Of a stretch of DNA of 64,000 nucleotides, positions 1-13,049 are shown piece by piece. The stretch spans positions 250,001 through 314,000 of the forward strand of contig CAIIXF020000568.1 in the NCBI GenBank assembly GCA_903813345.2, in the 5' to 3' direction. A model generated the notes under the pieces. The model did not search any database, was not told the DNA's origin, and saw only the letters and a program-made list of their open reading frames with translations. Every line of letters starts with the position of its first letter. The first letter of the stretch is position 1. A program made the translations under genes and the position numbers. The DNA comes from Owenia fusiformis. Its lineage: Eukaryota; Annelida; Polychaeta; Sabellida; Oweniidae.

Positions 1-377
1 TCATACAAAAAGGAAAGTGAAGATCTAGACTCACTAGATTTCTTGTTTCATAGACTGATCTGATTGTTATTATACATACCAAGGTAAAGTTGATCTTTTG
101 TATGCAAATCCTATCACTATATTTTTCAAGTCGTTATCCGTGTACTGTAGAATAATGTGAAGTCATCTGAGAAGAGCAGAAGCACTTTTTAGATTTTCAA
201 CACTTCCGGTTTAACTCTTCAAATCTGGAGGTACAAAATACTTGAAAAACGAAATGAAATTTCCGTGTCGAAAAAACGATTTTAACTATGAAGTAAGTGC
301 ATTTTTAACTAAATCTTTAGTCATTTGACACATTGAAATATTTTTTATTGTTATTGTTATTTTCGGGTGACGCTTTT
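1..377. other. AT-rich intergenic DNA, nothing recognised
   Basis: No coding pattern or repeat was recognised before the TIR element that begins at 378. Confidence 0.5.
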
Positions 378-921
378 CAGGCCCGTAGCCAGGATTTGCC
401 AAGGGGAGTTCACTTTTTGAAAAATTCCAGGGGGGTTCACTTTTGACAATTTTGGTCTAAAAATGGCGAAATCACTCAGAATAAGAGGAGGAAAAACCCC
501 ATGATTCAATCGATGACATACGATTTCAGGCCTGTCAACTGTCCCGCAATTTGCGTATTTGTCACGCATTTGCTGAAGAATTTGAAGTCACGCCAGTTAT
601 TTTTGCGTGACAGAAAATGTCACGCAAATACGCATTTTACCTGGTACTTGTCAAGCAAAAATATTTCTGTAGAAAATTTCTAAAAAAGATCGTCTACACA
701 GCAAAAATACGAACGCCGAAAAAAATCGTACGCATTTCGTTCGGACTTTTCACGCGAATTACGTATATTTCACGCATTTCGTTCGAAATTTTCCGTACCT
801 ACCCCTGGGGTTTCTCCCCCTCTTACTCAGAATGATGTAAAACTGCATGATTTTGAAATAATTTTTGGTCCAGGGGGGTTCGCTCAAACCCATTGAACCC
901 CCCCCCCTGGCTACGGGCCTG
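378..921. mobile_element. Nonautonomous TIR element with 5 bp target duplication
   Basis: Perfect 16 bp terminal inverted repeats CAGGCCCGTAGCCAGG (378-393) and its complement (906-921) are flanked by the direct repeat CTTTT (373-377 and 922-926). No transposase is encoded. A second repeat, 527-797, is inserted inside. A related element occurs at 42320-42526. Confidence 0.85.
527..797. repeat. Dispersed repeat, copy 1, nested in the TIR element
   Basis: About 270 bp starting CAGGCCTGTCAACTGTCC and ending near TTTTCCGTA is nearly identical to 2466-2737. Outside the matched segment the two loci differ, which defines the unit. Confidence 0.85.
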
Positions 922-1020
922 CTTTTGGATATCAACTTGTCACAGGAAGTTGTATCAAATCGTTTAGGCCTCACACAACCAAATGATTTTAACATACGCA
1001 TTCCTTACTTAGTTTGCACA

Positions 1021-2110
1021 AAGCTATCTCTTGGGAGATAGCTTTGCATATCTTGAGATACCAAGTCCATGTAAAGGTCTTTTACAGAAATCGTAAGAAA
1101 TCGTTGGAACACTTACACTACTTCTATCGATGTATAACATCATAAAATATTGGTTTAATATTCTCAGAACGCTAGCTGGAGTCGGGAGACAGTGTAATCG
1201 ACGAAAAATGTATTTGGAACTTGTTATTTCCATGTCGTCCTGACTTATCCCGTTCCCGGACTATGGTCCTGTGAACATCTCAATCTTTTGCCTGTGCGAT
1301 TACAACATGGGAGAATTTTTTACTCATCTTACACTTCAGATACCTACTTCAATAGATTCCTTGGTAATTTAGCATTCTTTTTGTGTAGTTGAATCCACAA
1401 TTGTCTGGGTTTATCGGCAGAACGAAGACATTTTCGTTTTTGATCGCAATATTTGCGTGTGACATTTAACTTATTTCAACCGTCAAATTCCTCCATATTG
1501 GTACTTCCGGGCTACATCCGGGACAGCCAAACGGGGGATTCCCCTTTTAAATCCAAAAGCCATTTTGAAAAGTGATGGAATCTCTCTCGATGAAAAAGAG
1601 AAAATGTTCCCGTTCTGCCGATATACCCAGACAATCGGCGGTTCCAATATATTAGAAGTTACATCTTGAGTTCTATAATGCATTGAGGTAGGTATCTTAA
1701 GTGTAAGGGGCGTAGATAATTCTCCCAAGTTGTAATCGTACAGGCAAATGAGTGCGCTCAGTGCAGGACTATAGTCCGGGAACGGGATAAGTCCTGACCA
1801 GGAAGTCTTGCCAATGCGCATGCGTGAAACCGGAAGCGGTAATCTCATGGCATGGAGGCACATGCGCATTACCAAACTTCCTGAGAAGCCATCTTGGAAG
1901 TTATCGACTCTTCAAAATTTTTTGTCAATTACGCTGTCTTCCAACTCCGGATAGCCCAATATGGTTATAGAAAAACTTTATTTTAGAATGTTATGCATCG
2001 ATTGAAGTGGTAAATGTTTCCGAGATTTCTTACATATTTCGAAAAGACCTTTATGAAGGACTGGGAATATCGAGTTTTGCATAGCCATATATCCAAAAGA
2101 TGGCTATGTG
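1021..2110. repeat. Imperfect 1.1 kb inverted repeat
   Basis: The left half (for example CTTATCCCGTTCCCGGACTA near 1240) reappears inverted in the right half (GTCCGGGAACGGGATAAG near 1775-1792). Matching continues outward to the related blocks at 1021-1110 and 2030-2110 and inward through the TAGGTATCT...AAGTGTAAG block. The centre is near 1490. This is probably an old foldback element. The 130-codon minus-strand reading frame inside is not considered a gene. Confidence 0.7.
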
Positions 2111-2465
2111 CAAATATAGTAACGTATTCCCATCTAAATGATTTGTCTCTCAAAGAAAACTAAGATTTGTGGACATGTTTTTGTGTCCTCTGTCAGTCAA
2201 AAAAGTTTGAACCAAAATTCCCCACGAAAATCAGATCTCACCTGTTGAATACGCCATCTATAGAAAATGTCAAGAATTGTCACTCTGATTTTGACAGATG
2301 GAGGCAGGTCAAAAAGGTCAAATTTTTAAAAGAAAATGCACCTCAATCACATCAAATCATGTGTTAGAGTTGGTCCATACATCCACTTTTTCATTCATCA
2401 TGTACTTTGTAACCAAAATCCAACCACTGGTGATGCTAACATAATTACAATAATTGGACTATATT

Positions 2466-2737
2466 CAGGCCTGTCAAGTGTCCCGCAATTTGCGTATTTG
2501 TCACGCATTTGCTGAAGAATTTGAAGTCACGCCAGTTATTTTTGCGTGACAGAAAATGTCACGCAAATACGCATTTTACCTGGTAATTGTCAAGCAAAAA
2601 TGTTTCTGTAGAAAAATTTCCAAAAAAGATCGTCTACACAGCAAAAATACGAACGCCGGAAAAAAATGTACGCATTTAGTTCGGTCTTTTCACGCGAATT
2701 ACGTATATGTCACGCATTCCGTTCGAAATTTTTCGTA
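2466..2737. repeat. Dispersed repeat, copy 2
   Basis: Second copy of the 527-797 unit, starting CAGGCCTGTCAAGTGTCC, in the same orientation and with only scattered differences. Confidence 0.85.
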
Positions 2738-3327
2738 TTCTAAATTGGGCAGAAGTAATCTATACCAAGAGTGAAGACTGACTGACAAAACACTTGACTT
2801 GATTCAACTCCCTATAGGATGGATTGGGGGTGTTTTGCCTTTTTCTTATTTTTGACATTTAGTGATAGCAAAACTCCAGATTAATATTGATACTACCCAT
2901 TTGCACCAGCCGCGGATCATGATTTTGTGTTTCGAGGGGGGGGGACACTTGGTAAAGGCTGTTGGAAGCTAGCCATGACGAGTGAGTGTAGCGAACAAAG
3001 GGCCAGAATAGGGGGGACTGGGGGTTCTCCTCATTGAAAATTTCGAAAATTGAACATCGTTTGGTGCATTCTAAGCAATTTCAGGTGTAATGGTTCTTTA
3101 GACATACCTTTATTCATAAGCAATAGTTGGGGTACTTGTACAGTTATTTTAATATTCTCAATTTAAAATTGAGCCCATGATGGGTAGTTGGGTACCAGAG
3201 CAGAATGATGGATGATGGGTACCAAATGAAGGCCTTTACATCATGTTAAATTACCCCATTGGCCCTAATTATATACAAAGGTCTTCATTCTACTTGTACA
3301 TGTATTTGAATTTTGTATATTTTCAGA
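2738..3327. other. Intergenic DNA upstream of ZNF-A
   Basis: Contains a G-tract (about 2936-2944) and a fragment with TAGCGAACAAAGGGCCAG that looks like a repeat remnant. The region ends at the tatattttcag acceptor of the first recognised ZNF-A exon. Confidence 0.5.
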
Positions 3328-3401
3328 GTTGAAGAAGCCAAAAAGGAATTTGAAGCTTGACTAACCAAATAAACAATTATAGCAGCTACAGACCTACAAA
3401 G

Positions 3402-6400
3402 ATGGGGGAAATTAAGATCAAGCAGCACATACAGGAGTTGGAAAAACATATGCTGAAGTCTTGGAAAATGACTTTCAGTTCTGTTGCAGACATTGAGTTT
3501 AACACTATGTTCATGTTGTCTAGTAAAGTACTTGATAAAACACAGTCATACCATGTCTCCCCATCTGGTTTGAACAAAGACAGCTGGGATTCCATCCGAC
3601 AGTTAGTACAATTCCGCGATGAAAGACTGAAGAAAATCGTTCAAACAGATGGATCTTCAAGAGAAGAAATTGTTGAATCGGACAGTCTATTAGCCAGCAG
3701 TCATCCGGTTGTATCCCCGGCAATAGCAATTGATAACAGTCCAGAATTGGCAGAAGGTGGGGAACAGATACCGGAACTGTTGGAATGTGAATCACAGAAC
3801 TATGAATCTTCAAGATGTAAGTAATCTTTTTCTTGATTGTTGGGAAGTATGTGTTTCTAGAGATAAGAGTGATAGTATTTTAATCAAAATGTTGAGATTA
3901 AATTCATCAATATTCAATATTGCTTTCATGAATAGAAAAATTAAAAGCATAACAAATTCTTTGAAGTTAAAACTGCAGTTAGAATACCAATTTTCAATAA
4001 TAGTTGCTGGATAGATTTTGAAGAACTTCTAATTTGAGAAAATTATTAATTAGTACGTATGCAAATGGCAGCGAAATGTCCAAAATATAAAATCAGTGAC
4101 TACAGTAGATACACTAATGTGAAGAGAGCATCTAGATGACCTACATTTACCAAGAAATGGGTCTTTATCAATTATGTATCAAAAATCAACCATTGTAAAT
4201 TATAACTTACTGTACTTTAGAGGAACTTCAGAAGTTGAATACAAGAACTAATCTCAGCAAAGAGAAAGTGATTATGTCATTACCACTTAATTAAAGACAA
4301 ATTGTTATTGTCTCCAACTTTTTTTGTGACGGTGTCAGGTGGTTGATGTTTAGAGCTTGTTGTTTGGCTTCTGTTAAAAATAGCAGGTGGTGACATTTTG
4401 TATGTTAATGCCTTGTTTCTTATTACATAAATATATATATAAATTGTGATAAGTTCATTTCACAATTTTGATAAATGATTATTTCTCCTCAATTTTTGCA
4501 TTCATGAATTGATCAATATTATTATTTCAGACAATTATGATATCAGACTCTCACTTGAGGACAATGAAGATGAAGAAGATGCACATGGTGATGATGGCCT
4601 AGGTCACAACACAGCAATTAATACACCATCAAATGATAATGAAATAAGATTCGAAATGGAAACCATTAATGATCATCATACTGAAAATATCATGAGGAAC
4701 CAACAGAAGGAGCCGAGCGATAAAAATGAAAAGCAAACTTCTTCATTCTCTTTGAATCAGTATTTACAGATTGATGAACCTGAAATACAAAAAGAAAAGA
4801 AAAAAATTGAAGCATCGCAAATAAGTTGCTCAGTTTGTTACAAAATATTTGAAACTAAGAAAGATTTTAACACACATATGAAGATCCATATGGAGGGAGA
4901 GAATCAGGAACAATCAATGCAACCAGTAGAAAAAAACATATATGCATTGGAGGCGGATGTTGAAACAAAAGAGGATATTATAGATATTGAGCATCACAAT
5001 ACAGGAAAGTGTCAGGAATGCCCAGCCAGGTTTGGCACTATGAAGGAATTGAATGACCACATTAAAGTCACTCATACCACTAGCGATTCAGCCCACATTG
5101 ATGGACACGCAGATTTAGCACTCGCTGTCGTCACTGATGAAGTTGAACATATTGACATTGACAGAAATACCACTACAGAAACTGGTAAATGTAAAAAGAA
5201 TCGAGCATGTAAATCTGTTAAGAATTCCTTTACAACAGTAAAAGAATTGGGTCGACATTTGAAGCGCAGTTCACCTATTCCAAAACTCAAATGTCCAAAT
5301 TGTAAGGAGTGTTTCCCATCCCCAAGTCACCTGAATCGCCATGTTAATGATGCTCATCCAGGGTCTAAAAAAGTTAAAGGTCAACATTTGAACTCTAAAG
5401 AAGCTAAGAAGAAATCTTGTGTAAATTGTAACTTGGAATTTTACACTCACAGTGGCTTGCGAAGACATCTTCACGGAAGACCTCCATATCCAGATTTCAA
5501 CTGCCTTAAATGTCCTGGAAAATTTAAATCAAAATGTGTTCTGAATGCTCATATAGAGAAAGAGCACCCAGGAAGTGCTGAAGAAGAAAGTACTAAACAA
5601 ACATTGGACAGAGAGAAATCTACTAAGGCTTGTAGTAATTGTAAAAAAGAATTTTCCAGTTCTAGTTGCTTGAATAGACATCTAAATGGGCGACCCCCTT
5701 ATCATGAATTCAAATGTCCAGAATGTTCAGAAAAATTCAGATCAAAGTGCCTTTTGATTGTGCATTTGAAAGATGATCATCAGCAAAGTTCTGAATTTGA
5801 AATAACATATGAATATAAGATTATATGCCCTTCATGCCCTAAACGATTTGCATCAAACTCCCTATTGACTGAACACATGGTTGACATTCATCCGAGTCAT
5901 CCATTGCCCATTTCAAATCAAGAAAGTGGCAAAAATTCTTGTGAACTTTGTGGCAAAGGGTTTAGCTCGGGTCGTGCATTAACGAGGCATTTAGATGGGA
6001 GACCACCCTTTCGATCACTTCAATGTAAGTTTTGCCCCGAGAAAGTCAAGTCCAAATGTCGCTTAAGTTACCATATAGAGATGGAACATGTCCCCACACA
6101 AACTCAGAATCAACAAAGAGCCTGTAAACTTTGTAACAAACAATTTGATAATGAAAATGCATTAAAAAGGCATTTAAATGGAAAATCCCCATTTCAAAAA
6201 TTAGAATGTTTTTTGTGCTCTGCTGAAAAATTTCCGTCCAAATGTCAGCTGAAATTGCACATTAAGGCAACACATTCTGATGCTGAAATCCCTCCACAAA
6301 GTGACAGTAGCGGTGATGAACTCCAAATAAATACTAGGACTTATACATGTAGTGTTCTACAGTGTGGCAAAGAGTTTCAAGATTTTACAAGTTTACGACA

Positions 6401-8959
6401 ACATAAGTGCTCCCAGGCAAACATCTTGGCCAGAACAAAATGTAATCTTTGTCCAAAAACCTTTGCGGAAAGCTCCCGGCTGAAAGTTCATTTGAGGCGG
6501 GGTCATAAAATAAAACCACCCGAAAGAAACAAAATTCAACCTCCAGCAGGTCCCCCATACAAATGCACTGAATGTGACACAGTGTCCCCTAACCTTCTTC
6601 AATGGAGACTGCATCATAGGGACAAACACTTAGCAAAAGAATATATATGTGAAGTATGCAGCAAAGCCTTCACATCCCCCGGAAGACTAAAACAACATCT
6701 TATTATCGCTCATGATATGGATCCAGAAAATGAGATGTGTATCGAAGGAAGAATATCCCGACTCTACAAATGCAAAACCTGTGATAAAACATTCCAATCG
6801 TCAAGTGGCTTGAGGAAACATGAGCCACATCACACTGGGATGTTTATATGTGATAAATGTCCGAAACAATTTCCAACGAAATACAGTCTGAAAAAACATA
6901 TCGAGGCCAAGCATATGCCGAACTCTAAGCCGCTACCATTGAACTACGGCAGTGCACCGCCATATAGATGTTCTTATGAGGGCTGTGATAAAATGTGCAG
7001 TTCAATGGCAAGGTTTAGATTCCACTTCACCATGCATTCCCAAGATAATATGATCCGGTGTTCAATCTGTGGTAAGATATAATTTTTATTGAATCAGATT
7101 AACACTAACACACGCAATGATATATAGGTTGGATCTTAAAACACTGCACTGTACTCCCAGTCTTTTTTGCTTGCTTCTATATTTTGCACTTTTTGTAAGT
7201 TTTGGTAAATTCAGTATAGTTCTTCTAAAAAGATATAAAAAAATGTTTCAATTATATTCTAATTTATTACCATTCAAAAGATGACAACTGGTTTAATGAG
7301 AGAAAAAAATCTTAATTTACATCACCAAATAGATTTGTTTAAAAATTTCACCAAGGAAGGTCATGGTATAAAAACCTAGAACTGAGATTGAGAAGCAAAT
7401 CTGCAATTCAGTTTTGGTCAGGTCTGATTATAACACACTCTAAACCCAAGGAACACATGACTGTTTTCAGATAGGGGGTTCTGGAGAAAATCTGTACTGG
7501 ACGAACATATTGCTGTGACACATCGGGGAGAACGCTACCACTGCTTTGGATGTTCCAGAACCTTTATGACCAGGTTAGTGAAGAAGTCTGCACAAACGCA
7601 TTGGTTTGTTTTTTGATTACCATTGCAAATATATTATTATACAGAGTATGGGTATGTAGTAAATAAAAACATAAAACTGATAAATGTTTAACTTAATAAA
7701 GTAGCAGGGAAGTTAAACATTAATCAGTTTTATGTTTTTATTTACTACATACCCATACTCTGTATATCATGCGGTACTAACTTCGACCGTTAATTTGAAT
7801 TTTTGACTTACCAGATGTTTGAAATTCAAGGATTACGAGTCTCATACTGCACCATTTTCTTCAAACTTGTTCTGAATCCATTCAAATCATAACAAATATG
7901 CCTTTCTGCTGGTACATTATCCTGTTATACAGAGTCCCTACTTCCAGGGGCATTTTGGTCCCCAGCTGTGAGAAGTGCTTCTAACCGCTGGGGACCAAAA
8001 ACCTGCTTAAATGAGGGACTCTTTACAATAAAACAATGCACAGACAGAAAGTCAATTGCTTTGCTTTGAATGGAACAAGTTTGAAGAAAATGGTGCAGTA
8101 TGAGGACGCAATCCTTGATTTTCAAACATCCGGTCGGTCAAAAATTCAAATTAAAGATCAAAGTTTAAACTGGGTGGTATATGCCTCATCTGAAGTTCAT
8201 TAAAGCATGTGTATGTTAATTCCTTGCATGGGAACACTTGTTTATTCTATTGACTCATTGTTACGTTAATCTGTTAAATTACATTCACAAAAGGTTTTGG
8301 GAAAATGTCACACAAAGGAGGGGAAGTTGTTTGTAGAATGAATTGGGGGAGTTTTTTCATGAATTTCACGATACACTTTAAAACATTTTATTGACTATAC
8401 TAGATTGCACCATATAATTATAGGATTATCTATGGATTAACACCCAGGTATTTTCATTTTTCAAACTTCAGAGGGCTGGGAATCATTGATAATCAACAAT
8501 TGTGAATAATATAAAAGCTGATTTTAGGTTTTGTGTATGCCACTAATTTGTCAAATTGTGTATATATATAAAAGATATAAACCAAAACAACCCAATAAAT
8601 ACAAAATTCTAGGGATTAAGGAATTAAAAATGGCATAAAAACTGTTATCATATCTACCTTAATGGGTACACAAAGCTGGTTTCAGCTGTGCTCATTTTAA
8701 AACCAAGTTACTTTAGAATTTGACCAAAAATCTAATTATGATTATGAATAAAAAATAAATGCAACAAAAATGCAATTGTTGTTCCAGAGCGAAATGTAAA
8801 CTTCACATGCAGAAACAAAACCACCAGACAAGGGAAGGAATTCCTTACAGGCGACCTGTAGATTCCACTAACACCAAGGATGTTACGAACAATGCTCTAC
8901 TATTGAATAAATCCATGGAACATCCCGGATTGAATCCCTTACAAATGGAACTTGGGTGA
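3402..8959 (+). CDS. C2H2 zinc-finger protein ZNF-A (4 coding exons)
   Basis: Coding exons 3402-3816, 4531-7071, 7471-7573 and 8788-8959 join in phase to 1076 codons plus stop. The exon holding the start has an acceptor at about 3327 and an in-frame TGA just before the ATG at 3402, so its beginning is 5' UTR. Residues 1 to about 100 are a non-finger N-terminal region. A long acidic stretch and about 20 C2H2-type fingers follow, most lacking the classical TGEKP linker. The last two fingers are split by introns: CSIC|DRGFW joins exons 2 and 3, and CFGCSRTFMTR|AKCKLHM joins exons 3 and 4. A short tail ends at TGA 8957-8959. The family suggests a nuclear nucleic-acid-binding protein, but the target is unknown. 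It is a convergent paralogue of the gene at 13050-17586. Untranslated ends were not resolved. Confidence 0.88.
4316..4424 (-). repeat. GTCACCACCT-family dispersed repeat, in ZNF-A intron 1
   Basis: TTGTCTCCAACTTTTTTTG through CAGGTGGTGACATTTTGTAT is the reverse complement of the units at 10335-10445 and 47033-47185. Confidence 0.65.
7638..7766. repeat. Near-perfect 129 bp hairpin in ZNF-A intron 3
   Basis: Arms of about 55 bp starting TATACAGAGTATGGGTATGT (7638) and ending in its complement (7766) surround a short loop, AATAAAGTAGCAGGG. It looks like a small foldback element. Confidence 0.85.
7785..8150. repeat. Second inverted repeat in ZNF-A intron 3
   Basis: TTTGAATTTTTGACTTACC... and CACCATTTTCTTCAAACTTG on the left recur inverted as CAAGTTTGAAGAAAATGGTG and GGTCAAAAATTCAAA on the right. 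The centre is near 7965, where a smaller CCCCAGC/GCTGGGG hairpin lies. Confidence 0.75.
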
Positions 8960-11222
8960 AACATTGGTTGAACTTGCTGGAGACATCTCACTACAAAATA
9001 GTTTCTCCTGGGATTTTGTTTTCATCAGATTAATAAGATGAAATATTTATCCCAGTATATTGCAGGACAGTGATGTGAACTACGTATGTGTGGTTTCATT
9101 AAAGTAAGTGGATTATTGAACAAACAATATGAATGAATTACTTGTATTTAGATCTGGGTTTTTGCTTTGAAGTTTAACTGCATTGAAGGTACCACTACTA
9201 CATTGGATGGCAACCACTCCTCACCTGTTCAGTAATGAAAATACAAGTCTCAGTTTGAAGAACAGTCTCATGGGCTTATCATTTTTTGTGAAAAATATAG
9301 AAATAACACCCAAATTAAATTATGAATATTCAAAAGAGGATGGACTTTTAAATCTAAGATATGTAAAAATATCAAAATTGTCAGATGCAAGCGTAATGTG
9401 CAGTAGACCAGTTTAATGAAAGACAAGTCTCAGTTTTGAGAATGAAGTTCATCAGTCTACTGCACTTATAATTTTTTATGAAAAATATAGAAATAACACC
9501 CAAATAAAATATCAAAACTGTCAAAAGCAGGCGTAACATGAAGTAGACTGGTGAACTTCCATTTTCCAAGCTCAGACCAGTCCTTTTAATATAAAAAAAA
9601 CACTTCATGCTAAATGATTCTACTTTCATCACACTAACATTATTGTCTTGAGCTAATTGCAGTCAAACAAATTAAGACTTGTGTTAGAATAACAATTTTT
9701 AAGTATTTATTCAGCATTTTGTATACATCAATTATTTTCTATAAAATGTCATATTCATGCTGTTTATGTTGTATATCCTCTATCATGGTGGTTGTTAATG
9801 GTTTCATTTATGACGTTTTATTAATATGTTTACCACAAATAAATTTATATTTTTAGAGTTGTATTAATAAATTGAACATAAATGAAAGGTTACAGCGTGA
9901 CTGTTCGTGATATTTACACATTCAGGTATTGATGAGATACACTGTTCAACCTGAGGCAAAACTAAATCTAATACCTACATGTACTTCTAAGAATCATGTT
10001 GACAGTAGTTGAAAAACAAAGTTGGAAATTTATAAGAGAAAAACAATTTCAATGTACATGCAAGTCATTTCTTTCAAATTAACACCACGGAAATTGAAGA
10101 AACTGCAAAGTAATACAGAAAGTGTAGAATTTATGTCCATTGGTGCAATTTTATTCCATTGGCCTTATTCTGTCAACTTTGGCCTCTCTTATTTTAAGAT
10201 CTTGGCAACGCCAAACATTCAAATGTATCTTGTAATCATTTTTTTTATTGAAATCCAATTGTACTCTTCAAGATTGGAAATAATGGTTAACAAGAGAAAC
10301 AAGACATTAACATATGCAAAATGTTTCCACCTGCCATTTGTTACAGATGCTTAACACCAACCTGAATACCAAACACCTACTGTCGAACATCAACCACTGA
10401 ACATCATTCACAAAAAGGTTGGAGACTATAACAATATGTCATAAACAATATGCCCAATAGGGTGTAATCCACTTTTATTTGTATTTTCTTACTTCTACTT
10501 TTGGAAATCTATAAATACATGTAATATTACATGAAAACATGTCACCACTTGTGGGGAAGACATAAAAAGCATGATATTGTATAAAACAAATGAATGCAGA
10601 GAACTCTGTTTATTTCATGTATGTCATGGATATATGATATATTGCTGTTATAAGGGTTTAATAAAAAATACTAAATAAATATTAACAGATCTTTTGTCAT
10701 TAACTACATGTTTTAAGTTCAGTTAGTAAAATACAATTTGCATATAAAGAGGAGAGTTAGACAACAAGATGAAATATGCATTCAAACCTGATTAACCATT
10801 ATGGCAGGTCTTGAGGTGTTTTAGTGAAAATTCATTAAAACCTAATGTGAACTGGTTTTTGAGAGTTGATTTGAATAAAGTGGTAAATCACCAAATTAAA
10901 TCAGACACAAGATCATTTTACAGTATCTAACAAAAGTATGCCACAATTAACATTTCTATTTTAAAATATGAAACAAGGAATTAGATTCCAGTACATAGGT
11001 TTAATGGAAAAATCATATAAATAAAAGTATAATGGTCTATTAATCTAGATATCACTTGATTTTATTACCTTGGCCTTATTGATGTACACATTGAGATGGA
11101 GTTATAATTGATTAGGCCAAAGTAAGCTAATTCTGTGTTGTGTCCACATCAAAAAAGTATACAAAGTCATAATCTTCACAACACAAGCACCATTTCTAAA
11201 ATTTGTAAAATAAAGTTCAATT
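8960..11222. other. 3' flank of ZNF-A and intergenic DNA
   Basis: No gene was recognised. A direct duplication lies at 9237-9322 and 9418-9511, both sharing ACAAGTCTCAGTTT...AATAACACCCAAA. A GTCACC-family fragment lies near 10335-10445. AATAAA near 9839 may serve ZNF-A. The 110-codon frame at 10022 is AT-rich and judged spurious. Confidence 0.5.
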
Positions 11223-11223
11223 A

Positions 11224-11729
11224 CTGTAGATTGGGTTAATTTGGCGCTACTTAATTTGGCGATTTTGTCATTTTTGTCATATTGGCGGCTATTTAATTTG
11301 GCGGATATATGAAAAAAATGTTAATGCAATGTTAAACTTACTTATGCGAATTACCATGTAAATGGGTATGTTTGGCTATGTTCATTTTTCTTTTGAGGAC
11401 CACTGGCGATATTCACCACGTTTGTACATTTTTGTGAGATCATCCTTTACATTTTGCTCCTTGATCGATGCTGCTACTATACTGTGCTTTTCCGTTCTAG
11501 TTTTTCCCTGAGTATTAATGAGTGACTGACCAGTTCTGAGCCAATTTATAAGAGACATTTTTCTTATGGAAAAACCTAAACCGAAAGTGACCGAAATACA
11601 CTGGACGAAATACCCTAGATTATTCCCGGTGATTCATTCTAAATTTTGGCGAAGATTTATATTGGCGAATTTTTCAATTTCGCCAAATTCGCCAAATTAA
11701 AGCGGGCGCCAAATTAACCCAATCTACAG
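11224..11729. mobile_element. MITE with 24 bp TIRs and TA target duplication
   Basis: CTGTAGATTGGGTTAATTTG (11224 onward) is repeated inverted up to 11729, flanked by TA on each side. Inside, TTTGGCG is repeated near each end. There is no coding sequence. The TA duplication suggests mobilisation by a Tc1/mariner-like or related transposase. Confidence 0.85.
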
Positions 11730-12120
11730 TACCTACATTTTTTTGTGATAGTCCTAGTATTCTGCCCTGCTAATATCTGGGTTGTGCCCCTCCATGGGTT
11801 GAGATAAGAACAAATTCCAAATACTAGTAAGTCTTTAACCTGACAAAATGTTACCATGGTAACAAAAGTGTCTCAATTTGTAACAGAAACCAACCGCCAA
11901 AGTTGAATGTCAGTCTGAGAAATGAAGACTATAACAACTTTTAAAACAATATGTCACTACACCACATATAGGTCATGTGGTTAGGTTACATAAAATTTCT
12001 ATGAGCCATCATATTTCATATTAAAATGTAATTTAAAGTAGCACTCTGGGTTTTGACTCAGTTTATACATCTCTCAAAATGGATATAAGAAAATAAGAAA
12101 ATCATGGAAATCATGAAAAC

Positions 12121-12468
12121 TACCCTTTGCATTCGTTCGACTTCACTTCTTAAAAGAGAGCTTCGTCTTCACTCTTTCAGTTTACAATAAATCTCTGATC
12201 TCACCGAGCCAATCAGAGTTTGTCGTCGAAATACGGACGACTTTCTATATGGTCATTTCCTCCGACATCACCGCATAGTTAATGAGCATGTATTTAGCAT
12301 GTGTTCTTTCCACTTTGCTGATTGGTTGAGAAAGGGTCAGCTTGGTAGATTTGAAATGATTTATTACCTGGGCTGTCACAGGCACCAATCTTTAGGGCGG
12401 GGCTGCTAAACCGTAATATAGTCTATACTAGGCAGAGGGTAGTTTATAACTAGATTGCGCGCAGGGTA
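12121..12468. mobile_element. TACCCT-ended nonautonomous element, copy 1
   Basis: Starts TACCCTTTGCATTCGTTCGA and ends TATAACTAGATTGCGC then GCAGGGTA. The same ends occur at 41912-42741 and 46006-46078, with different or missing middles. The 3' flank of ZNF-B lies downstream. Confidence 0.75.
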
Positions 12469-13049
12469 GAAAACTACCAATGACTAATGGAGTTTTTATG
12501 TATCATACATAACAAACTATTTTAACAAGCTGAACAATTTAGCCCTCCCCTCAATGCTAAAGTAGTTATACTATGTATACAATTATTTCATACTTTCTCA
12601 TGCATACTATAGTACTACTGCTAGATCTAATTGGAAAATAACTATAAGTGGCAAGAGTTTTCATGCATTATATGCCAAGTCTAAGATCTTACTGACATGA
12701 TTTAGATAGCGGTTAAGCCAGGTATGCCGATCTAGTCAAATCGGCATACCAGGTAAATATCCAACCCATGGTTTTCATAAAAGAAACAATAACATTTTTA
12801 GCTCAAAACAGCCACGTGTCCGCCATTTTGTCTCTTTATCATGTCTAATATCATTTCAAACAATGCACAGTAAACATGTACAGTAAAACCTGTGTAATCC
12901 AAACTATACTGCTAGTGTCAGTCAGACTAAAAGTGTTGAGATTAACAGGTTCCACATTTCAAAGTTTCTTTCATGAGATATATAAAAAAATTGGACCAAG
13001 AAAAAATGTTCAAACTGAGAGGTGTTTTTATATACAGGTTTTACTGTAA

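Noticed and set aside
1483-1875. 130-codon minus-strand reading frame
   Set aside because: It lies inside an imperfect inverted repeat, resembles no known domain, and its mirror half is not open.
10022-10354. 110-codon plus-strand reading frame
   Set aside because: AT-driven composition with no splice context, no domain, and a repeat fragment at its end.
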